Of a stretch of 5,467 nucleotides of DNA, positions 1-5,429 are shown piece after piece; within the stretch, counting starts at the first letter, position 1; each line of letters opens with the position of its first letter. Under the pieces are notes generated by a model. It ran no database searches, had not been told where the DNA came from, and saw nothing but the letters and a program-made list of their open reading frames with translations. This stretch comes from Candidatus Lindowiibacteriota bacterium (GTDB lineage Bacteria; Lindowbacteria; 2-12-FULL-62-27): contig JAHFCY010000219.1 of NCBI GenBank assembly GCA_023249255.1, forward strand, positions 1-5,467, in the 5' to 3' direction. Both the position numbers and the translations under genes were made by a program.

Positions 1-234
1 GATGCTTCGAGGCAGATGATGGGTCGTGGTGATGTGCCGGATAAGCGAATCGGCCTTGAATTGCGTCAGGACCTTGATCCGGTACAACCCGGAATTGATG
101 AAATTGATCAGAACAAAATCGATGATCCGGTACTTGCCGGCAAACGGAACCGCAGGTTTGGCGCGGTCCTGAACCAGCGGCCCAAGCCGTGTGCCGCGCC
201 CGCCGGCAAGGATCATCCCGAGTGTGTCTTTCAT
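1..234 (-). CDS. glgC: Glucose-1-phosphate adenylyltransferase (ADP-glucose pyrophosphorylase), N-terminal part, cut by window edge
   Basis: Reading leftward from the ATG at 234-232, 78 codons stay open to the window edge. The protein begins [17 protein letters not shown], the nucleotidyltransferase loop (GGRGTR at residues 11-16). It continues with [17 protein letters not shown] (24-40) and [18 protein letters not shown] (47-64), the hallmark N-terminus of bacterial GlgC. The family makes ADP-glucose from glucose-1-phosphate and ATP, the committed step of glycogen synthesis in the cytoplasm, and is usually allosterically controlled. Two positions depart from the common consensus: PFAG where PFGG is usual, and FVLIN where FVLSN is usual. 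An in-frame TAA lies six codons before this ATG. A G-rich stretch (GTGGGGGA) sits directly before the start, closer than an ideal ribosome site, and its GTG is an alternative start three codons upstream. The gene is divergent from the CBS-kor operon. Family identity is firm; the C-terminal two thirds lie outside the window. Confidence 0.93.
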   Translation of the reverse strand, partial: MKDTLGMILAGGRGTRLGPLVQDRAKPAVPFAGKYRIIDFVLINFINSGLYRIKVLTQFKADSLIRHITTTHHLPRSI

Positions 235-327
235 GTCCCCCACTTTACATTACGTCCGACAATCGCCGCAAGGACGGCCGTATGTCTCTTGCCTTTCCGT
301 CGAACGCGTGGTTACAATACCGGCGGT
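235..327. promoter_or_regulatory. Divergent intergenic region between glgC and the CBS-korAB operon
   Basis: This 93-bp spacer separates the glgC start from the start of the CBS gene and must hold signals for both directions. Rightward it carries a clear promoter, listed separately. Leftward the best candidate I can find is TTGCGG, then 16 nt, then TGTAAA, placed so that transcription would begin almost on the glgC start codon. That candidate is weak. I saw no convincing operator, long dyad or small RNA here. Confidence 0.4.
289..318 (+). promoter_or_regulatory. Sigma70-like promoter of the CBS-korAB-CBS operon
   Basis: TTGCCT at 289-294 matches 4 of 6 positions of the -35 consensus. TACAAT at 313-318 matches 5 of 6 of the -10 consensus, and the spacer is 18 nt. 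A start 6-8 nt after the -10 would fall at about 324-327, directly before the ATG at 328, so the message would be leaderless or nearly so. This agrees with the lack of a well-spaced Shine-Dalgarno sequence before 328; the only purine-rich stretch, GGCGG, is almost on top of the start codon. The call rests on consensus match alone. Confidence 0.5.
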
Positions 328-816
328 ATGAGTCAGACGACGAATATCTTGCTTGAAGAAATCCTGAAGACGGACAAAATCAAACATCTGCGGCCGCATG
401 TGGTGCCGATGATCGGGCGCAAGGCGACGGTCCGGGATGCGATTGAGTCGATGCAGAAATCCCGCCGGGGATGCGTCCTCATCTGCCACGGCAGGGATCC
501 CGTCGGCATCTTCACGGAACGCGATGTCCTGCTGAAAACGTCCGCAGGCCGGCCCGACTTCCTCCGCCAGCCGGTCGACTCTTTCATGACGCCGCAACCC
601 CAGACCATCTCCGTCCAGGATTCGATCCTCAAAGCCATCCGCATCATGACGTCGCAGGGATTCCGACACCTTGTCGTGATCGGCGAAGAGGGCGAAGTCC
701 TGGGGACGGTGTCGATGCGAAATGTCCTCATTTATCTCGCGGAGCACTTTCCCGAGGCGATCTACAACCTGCCGCCGATTTCGGGCCAGATCAATGAGGA
801 ACGGGACGGCGCATGA
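328..816 (+). CDS. Stand-alone CBS-domain-pair protein, first gene of the korAB operon
   Basis: The 162-residue protein consists almost entirely of two CBS motifs, a Bateman module. CBS1 spans about 24-72 and contains RRGCVLI (46-52) and PVGIFTERD (58-66). CBS2 spans about 86-140 and contains GFRHLVVI (111-118) and GTVSMRNVLIYL (126-137). Such modules typically bind AMP, ADP, ATP or SAM in the cleft between the motifs and act as regulators. No catalytic, membrane or DNA-binding domain is visible, so the protein is probably a soluble sensor acting on a partner. The frame is open upstream to position 16, but that part is antisense to glgC. The ATG at 328 is chosen because the CBS fold begins soon after it and the promoter ends just before it. 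Its stop overlaps the korA start (ATGA, 813-816), so the two genes are translationally coupled and KorA is the obvious candidate partner. It is distantly paralogous to the last gene of the operon. The ligand is unknown. Confidence 0.88.
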   Translation: MSQTTNILLEEILKTDKIKHLRPHVVPMIGRKATVRDAIESMQKSRRGCVLICHGRDPVGIFTERDVLLKTSAGRPDFLRQPVDSFMTPQPQTISVQDSILKAIRIMTSQGFRHLVVIGEEGEVLGTVSMRNVLIYLAEHFPEAIYNLPPISGQINEERDGA

Positions 817-2696
817 GCGCGAACCAGCGGAAGGTGGAGGACGCCGAGAACGTCGTCATCCGGTTCGCCGGCGATTCCGGGGACGGCATGCAGTTGACGG
901 GCATGCAGTTCACCGACACGTCGGCTATCATCGGCAATGACATCAGCACCCTTCCGGATTTTCCCGCCGAAATTCGCGCGCCGGCCGGATCGCTGGCAGG
1001 CGTCAGCGGCTATCAGGTCAATTTTTCCAATTTTGATATCCGAACACCGGGCGATGCGCCGTCGGTACTCGTCGTCATGAACCCCGCGGCCCTCAAAACC
1101 AATCTCGGCGATCTTGAAAAAGGCGGCATCCTGATCGCCAACAGCGACGCGTTCACGCCCGACAACCTCCGTCTGGCCGGCTACGCGCAAAATCCGCTCG
1201 AAGACGGCAGCCTCAAAGGTTACCGGCTCTATCAGGTGCCGATGACCAAACTCGTCGAGACGGCCCTCAAGGATAACCCGCTCTCATTTCGCCAGAAAGA
1301 ACGCTGTAAAAATTTCTTCGCGCTTGGCCTCGTCTACTGGATGTTCAACCGGCCGATGGAGCCGACGCTCAAATGGATCCAGGAAAAATTCAAAAAGAAT
1401 CCGGATGTCAGCGATGCCAATACGCGCTCTCTCAACGCCGGTTTCTACTTCGGTGAAACGACCGAGGCCTTTGAGGTCCGCTATCAGATTCGGAAGGCCC
1501 GGATCGCGCCGGGCACGTACCGAAAAATTACGGGCAACGAGGCGCTTGCGCTCGGGCTGATGACCGCGGCTGAACGCGCAGGTTCCCACCTCTTCTTCGC
1601 CGGCTATCCGATCACGCCCGCCAGCGACATCCTCCACGAGTTGGCCAAACACCGGCGATTCGGCGTGAAAACATTCCAGGCCGAAGACGAGATATCCGCA
1701 ATCGGGGCCACGATTGGCGCGGCATTCGGCGGGGCGCTGGCGGTCACCGCATCCAGCGGGCCCGGCATCGCGCTGAAAACCGAGGGGATCGGCCTTGCGA
1801 TCATGACGGAACTGCCGATCGTCATCTGCAACATCCAGCGCGGCGGCCCCTCGACCGGCCTGCCGACCAAAACGGAGCAGGCCGATCTCATGCAGGCGAT
1901 CTGGGGCAGAAACGGCGAAGCGCCGCTGGCAGTCATCGCGCCGGCCACGCCCGGCGAATGTTTCACGATGGCGTTCGAGGCCTTTCGCATCGCCGTGAAG
2001 TACATGACGCCGGTCATGATTCTTTCCGATGGATATATCGCGAACGGCGCCGAACCCTGGCGCATTCCGAAACTGGATGATCTGCCGGCCATAACCGTTC
2101 AACATCCAACTTCCGCCGACGGGTCGTTTCTCCCGTATCTTCGCAATCCCCGTACCCTCGCCCGGCCCTGGGCTGTTCCCGGCACGCCCGGCCTCGAACA
2201 TCGCATCGGCGGACTTGAGAAAGCCGACCGGACGGGCAACGTCAGTCATGATCCGGATAACCACGAATTCATGGTCAAAATCCGCCGCGCTAAAATCGAT
2301 GGCGTCGCCGGCGATATTCCCGATGTAGACGTTTTCGGCAGTCCGGAAGGCGGCGATCTTCTGATTGTCGGATGGGGCAGCACCCACGGTGCTATTATCT
2401 CGGCCGTCGAACGTGCTCGCGACAGGGGGCTGGATGTTTCCTGCGCGCATCTGCGATACCTCAATCCCCTTCCCAAAAATCTTGGTGATGTTTTGAAACG
2501 ATTCCGCCGCGTGGTCGTTCCCGAAATGAATCTTGGCCAGCTTCGCCTGCTCCTTCGCGCTAATTATCTTGTTGACGTCGAAGGCCTGAACAAGGTCAAG
2601 GGCCAGCCGTTCAAAATCCGCGAGATCGAGCAGAAAATTGACGAGATGAATCCGAAGAAACTCGGCGTATCCAAACAGAAAGTTGCGGTGGCATAG
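813..2696 (+). CDS. korA: 2-oxoacid:ferredoxin oxidoreductase, fused gamma-alpha subunit (KorA type)
   Basis: This 627-residue chain carries two classic OFOR subunits in one polypeptide. The gamma domain (about 13-215) begins VVIRFAGDSGDGMQLTG (14-30) and includes LPDFPAEIRAPAGSLAGVSG (47-66). The alpha pyrimidine-binding domain (about 236-500) has GYPITPAS (264-271), QAEDEISAIGA (289-299), TASSGPG (312-318) and QRGGPSTGLPTKTEQADL (342-359), which includes the conserved Arg-343. The C-terminal transketolase-like domain (about 510-615) has LLIVGWGSTHGAI and VVPEMNLGQL. With KorB it should interconvert 2-oxoglutarate plus CoA and succinyl-CoA plus CO2, reducing or oxidising ferredoxin. Order and length match Mycobacterium KorA (about 650 residues). 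The 2-oxoglutarate specificity is inferred from overall resemblance; pyruvate or a branched-chain oxoacid is not excluded. GAGGA (796-800) and GGGA (803-806) precede the start, which overlaps the CBS stop. korB begins 3 nt after its stop. Confidence 0.93.
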   Translation: MSANQRKVEDAENVVIRFAGDSGDGMQLTGMQFTDTSAIIGNDISTLPDFPAEIRAPAGSLAGVSGYQVNFSNFDIRTPGDAPSVLVVMNPAALKTNLGDLEKGGILIANSDAFTPDNLRLAGYAQNPLEDGSLKGYRLYQVPMTKLVETALKDNPLSFRQKERCKNFFALGLVYWMFNRPMEPTLKWIQEKFKKNPDVSDANTRSLNAGFYFGETTEAFEVRYQIRKARIAPGTYRKITGNEALALGLMTAAERAGSHLFFAGYPITPASDILHELAKHRRFGVKTFQAEDEISAIGATIGAAFGGALAVTASSGPGIALKTEGIGLAIMTELPIVICNIQRGGPSTGLPTKTEQADLMQAIWGRNGEAPLAVIAPATPGECFTMAFEAFRIAVKYMTPVMILSDGYIANGAEPWRIPKLDDLPAITVQHPTSADGSFLPYLRNPRTLARPWAVPGTPGLEHRIGGLEKADRTGNVSHDPDNHEFMVKIRRAKIDGVAGDIPDVDVFGSPEGGDLLIVGWGSTHGAIISAVERARDRGLDVSCAHLRYLNPLPKNLGDVLKRFRRVVVPEMNLGQLRLLLRANYLVDVEGLNKVKGQPFKIREIEQKIDEMNPKKLGVSKQKVAVA

Positions 2697-2699
2697 CCC

Positions 2700-3767
2700 A
2701 TGGCGCCCGACACCTCCGCGCCCGCACAATCTGTCGTTCCGCAGTCTGGAGCGCCGTCTCTCACGAGAAAAGATTTTGTGTCAAATCAGGATGTCCGATG
2801 GTGTCCCGGCTGCGGCGATTATGCGATCCTCTCAACCGCGCTCAACGTTTTCCCGAAACTCGGCATTCCGCGCGAACGCTTCGTCATGGTTTCCGGAATC
2901 GGATGCTCAAGCCGCTTTCCCTACTACGTCAACACATACGGATTTCACAGCATCCATGGCCGCGCGCCGACCTTCGCAACAGGCCTCAAGCTCGTCCGGC
3001 CGGAACTGTCGATCTGGATCATCACGGGCGACGGCGACGGCCTCTCAATCGGTGGAAACCATCTCATCCACATCATGCGCCGGAATATCGACTGCACGAT
3101 CCTGCTTTTCAATAACCGCATCTACGGTCTCACCAAGGGCCAGTGTTCGCCGACCTCCGAAATGCACAAGAAAACCAAATCCACGCCGCTCGGTTCCATC
3201 GACTATCCCGTCAATCCCATTTCCCTCGCGCTTGCGGCCGAGGCGACGTTCATCGCGCGGACGCTCGACACCGATCCGAAACACATGGCGTCGATCTTCC
3301 AGCAGGCGGCCGAACACAAGGGCACGTCGTTTGTGGAGATTTTTCAAAATTGCATTATTTTCAACGACAAGGCGTTTGAGCCGGTGGCCGACAAAACCAC
3401 GCGGGCCGACAACGCGATTTTTTTGGAGAACGGCAAGCCGCTGGTGTACGGCAAGGATGGCCTCCGCGGGATCCGCCTCAACGGATGGAAACCCGAGGTC
3501 GTCTCATTCGACGAATCCAATCCGCCCTCGGGGTTGCCGACCCACGACGAGATGGCCGAAGACCCGAGCTGGGCGTATCTGTTGAGCCGCATGGATCCGT
3601 CACAGGGATTTCCGGTGCCGTTCGGCGTTTTCAGGCGCGTCCACCGCACCACCTACGAGGACCTCATGGCCCAGCAAATTTCTGAGGCCCAGCACCGCCA
3701 GGGCTTGGCCTCTACCGAAGCGCTTCAGGAACTCATCACCGGCGAAGACACCTGGACCGTGTCATGA
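2700..3767 (+). CDS. korB: 2-oxoacid:ferredoxin oxidoreductase beta subunit (KorB), TPP and 4Fe-4S binding
   Basis: The 355-residue protein is a full-length KorB. All four expected iron-sulfur ligands are visible: Cys-35 and Cys-38 in RWCPGCGDY, Cys-69 in GIGCSSR, and Cys-218 in IFQNCIIFND. The thiamine diphosphate and magnesium motif runs from GDGDGLSIGGNH (110-121) to NNRIYGLTKGQ (138-148), followed by the typical SPT. The C-terminal stretch LENGKPLVYG and the SRMDPSQGFPVPFGVFRR region are characteristic of KorB. The beta subunit holds the TPP and the single cluster that passes electrons to ferredoxin. No extra ferredoxin domain is fused to it. Residues 1-20, rich in Ala, Pro and Ser, are a probably disordered lead-in before LTRKDF. 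GGTGG at 2687-2691 lies about 8 nt before the ATG, inside the end of korA. Its stop overlaps the next start (ATGA, 3764-3767), so korA, korB and the CBS gene should be made together. Confidence 0.94.
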   Translation: MAPDTSAPAQSVVPQSGAPSLTRKDFVSNQDVRWCPGCGDYAILSTALNVFPKLGIPRERFVMVSGIGCSSRFPYYVNTYGFHSIHGRAPTFATGLKLVRPELSIWIITGDGDGLSIGGNHLIHIMRRNIDCTILLFNNRIYGLTKGQCSPTSEMHKKTKSTPLGSIDYPVNPISLALAAEATFIARTLDTDPKHMASIFQQAAEHKGTSFVEIFQNCIIFNDKAFEPVADKTTRADNAIFLENGKPLVYGKDGLRGIRLNGWKPEVVSFDESNPPSGLPTHDEMAEDPSWAYLLSRMDPSQGFPVPFGVFRRVHRTTYEDLMAQQISEAQHRQGLASTEALQELITGEDTWTVS

Positions 3768-4276
3768 TCTGCCCTCATTGCGGATACGACAACTACGCGG
3801 GCGAGGAAGTTTGCGAGCGGTGTCTGCACGATCTCACGCAGATCGACACAACGCCCCGACCGAAAAATCAGGTGCACCGGAGCATCATCGAAGATCCCGT
3901 GGCGCGGCTGAACCCCCCGGAACACACCACCGTCAGCCTGAACGACTCCGTTGAGTCGGTCGCCGAGACCATGAAGAAGCGCCGGGCCGGATGCGTCATT
4001 GTCGAGGACAATCACCGTCCCGTGGGTGTCTTCACGGAGCGCGACCTGTTGATGAAAGTCGCGGGCAAACCCATCGACCGGGCGCGTACGAATATTCGAA
4101 CCCTCATGACCGCGCCGGTCGAGACCGTCAAAGCCTCCGATACCATCGCGTACGTCCTGAACAAAATGTCGATCGGCGGATACAGGCATCTGCCGATCGC
4201 CGATGACACCGGTCGCGTGACCGGCGTCATTTCCGTCCGAAACATTCTGGAGTATCTCGCCGGCCGGTTCAGCTGA
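3764..4276 (+). CDS. Zinc-ribbon plus CBS-domain-pair protein, last gene of the korAB operon
   Basis: The 170-residue protein opens with a four-cysteine knuckle pair, CPHC (3-6) and CERC (17-20), a zinc-ribbon-like CxxC-x10-CxxC. A linker follows to about residue 44, then two CBS motifs. CBS1 (about 50-100) has RRAGCVIVED (73-82) and PVGVFTERDLLMKV (86-99). CBS2 (about 112-168) has GYRHLPIADD (139-148) and GVISVRNILEYLAGRF (154-169). The shared GCV, PVGxFTERD and YRHL or FRHL motifs show it is related to the first gene of the operon. It is most likely a nucleotide-sensing regulatory subunit. The ribbon could bind a protein or nucleic acid, or hold a metal. A rubredoxin-like iron site is possible but unproven, as the loop sequence looks more like a structural zinc ribbon. 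It starts inside the korB stop with no strong ribosome site of its own, which implies coupling to korB. It converges on and overlaps tgt by 8 bp. Confidence 0.88.
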   Translation: MICPHCGYDNYAGEEVCERCLHDLTQIDTTPRPKNQVHRSIIEDPVARLNPPEHTTVSLNDSVESVAETMKKRRAGCVIVEDNHRPVGVFTERDLLMKVAGKPIDRARTNIRTLMTAPVETVKASDTIAYVLNKMSIGGYRHLPIADDTGRVTGVISVRNILEYLAGRFS

Positions 4277-4281
4277 TCCGG
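4264..4281. repeat. 18-bp imperfect palindrome at the convergent gene junction
   Basis: CCGGTTCAGCTGATCCGG is a dyad with one mismatched pair (4268 against 4277). Its core, TCAGCTGA (4269-4276), is a perfect palindrome and is exactly the overlap of the two genes, so each reads AGC TGA (Ser-stop) on its own strand. Its right arm is shared with the left arm of the terminator stem, so the two structures would be mutually exclusive. Confidence 0.55.
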
Positions 4282-5336
4282 ATTTCCTCCCGGATTTTTT
4301 TCATCAGGGTGTGGATGTGAAACAAATTGTGGTACGTCGCCAGTTTCAATCCTAAAATTTCATCGCACATCACGAGGTGCCGAAGATAGGCCCGGCTGTA
4401 TGTTTTGCAGACACGGCATGCGCAGGCCGGATCGAACGGAATGTCCGACCGTTCGTGTTCCGAGTTGCGGATGTTCACAGGCCCGTCGGCAGTCAGGAGT
4501 TGTCCGCGTCGCGCGTTTCGCGTCGGCAGAACACAGTCAAACAAGTCGATGCCCAGTCTCGCGCAGGTCTCCAGATCAGCCGGCGCGCCGACGCCCATGA
4601 GATACCTCGGATGATCTTCCGGATAGTCAGGCAAAATTTGTTCGAGCGTCGCGTACATGCGTTCATTGGACTCGCCGACCGCCAGACCGCCGATTGCCAG
4701 ACCCGGAAAGTTTAACGGCAACAGCCCATCGAGACTTTGCCGGCGCAGAGCCGGATCGGTGCCGCCCTGCGTGATGCCGAAAACAGATCCGGCGAATTCG
4801 TTTTGCGAAAGCCACGCCGCCGTTCGTTTCGCCCACGCCGCCGTCCGTTCGACTGCCTTCTCAAGCTGCGCGGGATCGCATGGATGCGGCGGACATTCGT
4901 CGAGAACCATCGCGATATCGCTTCCAAGATCTCTCTGAATCTCCAGCGCGCTTTCCGGGGTCAACCGATGAACGGCGCCGCCGTCCTCCGGTGCGCTGAA
5001 CGTGACACCGTCGTCATCAAGCGCGCGGATTTTGGATAGCGAAAAAATCTGAAACCCCCCGCTGTCGGTCAGTAGCGCGCCGGGCCAGTGCATGAACGGC
5101 TTGACGCCGCCAAATCGCCGGATGACGTCGACGCCCGGTCGAAGCGAGAGATGATACGTATTTCCGAGAATGAGCCGGTATCCCATCTCCCAGACCTCAT
5201 CCGGCTCCAGAGTCCGAACCGTCGCAAGCGTCCCCACCGGCATGAATGCCGGCGTCTCAATGACCTGCCCGCCGACTTCAAGCCGCCCGAGGCGCGCCCG
5301 GCCCGATTTTTTGATGACTTCGAATTTCATTGCCAT
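4269..5336 (-). CDS. tgt: tRNA-guanine(34) transglycosylase (Tgt)
   Basis: The 355-residue enzyme swaps guanine-34 for preQ1 in tRNAs with GUN anticodons, in the cytoplasm. Key residues are intact: Asp-91 in TDSGGFQ (90-96); Asp-146 in DECPPHP (146-152); Gln-190 in ITQGG (188-192); IGGLAVGE (215-222); the nucleophile Asp-267 in FDCVLPTRNARRG (266-278); and zinc ligands Cys-305, Cys-307, Cys-310 and His-336. Each lies 10-13 residues before its counterpart in the Zymomonas mobilis enzyme. Cys-148 and Val-220 match the bacterial preQ1-specific form, not the eukaryotic queuine form. The length is slightly below the usual 370-385, mostly because the N-terminus is short. The start at 5336 is favoured over the ATG two codons later because GAAGGA (5349-5344) sits 7 nt before it. 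queA lies just upstream, giving the common queA-tgt order. Its 3' end overlaps the convergent CBS gene. Confidence 0.96.
   Translation of the reverse strand: MAMKFEVIKKSGRARLGRLEVGGQVIETPAFMPVGTLATVRTLEPDEVWEMGYRLILGNTYHLSLRPGVDVIRRFGGVKPFMHWPGALLTDSGGFQIFSLSKIRALDDDGVTFSAPEDGGAVHRLTPESALEIQRDLGSDIAMVLDECPPHPCDPAQLEKAVERTAAWAKRTAAWLSQNEFAGSVFGITQGGTDPALRRQSLDGLLPLNFPGLAIGGLAVGESNERMYATLEQILPDYPEDHPRYLMGVGAPADLETCARLGIDLFDCVLPTRNARRGQLLTADGPVNIRNSEHERSDIPFDPACACRVCKTYSRAYLRHLVMCDEILGLKLATYHNLFHIHTLMKKIREEIRIS
4276..4301 (+). terminator. Intrinsic terminator of the CBS-korAB-CBS operon, inside tgt
   Basis: The 6-bp stem ATCCGG (4276-4281) pairs with CCGGAT (4290-4295) around an 8-nt loop. The stem runs directly into a T tract at 4295-4301, leaving six unpaired T. 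It begins at the last base of the preceding stop codon, the right place to end the operon. The stem is short with four G-C pairs, so it may be only moderately efficient. The same DNA encodes the C-terminal residues of Tgt on the other strand, whose Lys codons supply the T tract. I see no comparable T tract for leftward termination of tgt. Confidence 0.6.
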
Positions 5337-5338
5337 GT

Positions 5339-5352
5339 TCCGATCCTTCGGA
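5339..5352 (-). promoter_or_regulatory. tgt ribosome binding site in the loop of a small hairpin
   Basis: On the minus strand UCCGA-AGGA-UCGGA forms a perfect 5-bp stem. The core of the tgt Shine-Dalgarno sequence (GAAGGA, 5349-5344) occupies the four-base loop and top of the stem, 7 nt before the ATG at 5336. The site decides the tgt start. Whether the hairpin exists in vivo is inference from pairing alone. Confidence 0.5.
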
Positions 5353-5354
5353 CC

Positions 5355-5406
5355 AAAGTGATATCATGATATCGTGATATATATCATGATATCATGATAT
5401 CACTTT
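5355..5406. repeat. 52-bp near-perfect palindrome made of tandem TGATATCA octamers
   Basis: Centred between 5380 and 5381, 25 of 26 base pairs of the dyad match; the exception is G5374 against T5387. It is bounded by AAAG and CTTT and consists of five head-to-tail units: TGATATCA (5359-5366), TGATATCG (5367-5374), a longer central TGATATATATCA (5375-5386), then TGATATCA twice (5387-5402). Each octamer is itself palindromic. The element is AT-rich, unlike its surroundings, and lies between queA and tgt, 5 nt upstream of the tgt ribosome site in transcription order. It could be an operator array, a long RNA hairpin in the queA-tgt message, or a repeat grown by replication slippage. No T tract follows on the minus strand, so it is not a standard terminator. 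Plus-strand RNA would have a G-U wobble at the odd pair and minus-strand RNA an A-C mismatch. Confidence 0.9.
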
Positions 5407-5429
5407 CGAACAGCCGTTCCTTCTCCCTC

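Noticed and set aside
16-327. Upstream extension of the first CBS gene as one 266-residue open frame
   Set aside because: The added N-terminus is antisense to the well-recognised glgC start, has no domain-like character, and lies upstream of the likely promoter. The CBS fold starts just after 328.
1284-2729. Long minus-strand open frame of 481 codons opposite korA
   Set aside because: It lies entirely antisense to strongly conserved korA and shows no recognisable domain. Long antisense frames are common opposite GC-rich genes.
2683-3585. 300-codon plus-strand frame overlapping korB
   Set aside because: It is very rich in Arg, Ser and Pro, typical of an off-frame reading, and korB in the other frame has all its motifs.
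5355-5406. CRISPR array or MITE/insertion remnant
   Set aside because: The units abut with no spacers, so it is not a CRISPR array. No target-site duplication is visible at the edges and there is no transposase, so a mobile origin is unsupported.
5355-5406. Chained mini-frames ATG ATA TCA TGA as leader peptides
   Set aside because: They are a by-product of the octamer repeat, which contains ATGA in every copy, and none has a well-placed ribosome site.
5355-5406. Intrinsic terminator of queA
   Set aside because: In the minus-strand direction the stem is AT-rich and followed by GGTCCG, with no U tract beyond the three T inside the stem end.
5337-5429. preQ1 riboswitch before tgt
   Set aside because: The spacer is only 92 nt and is mostly the octamer palindrome. 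I see no C-rich loop and A-rich tail pairing typical of preQ1 aptamers, and queuosine salvage or synthesis genes with such switches are usually transporters or queCDEF.
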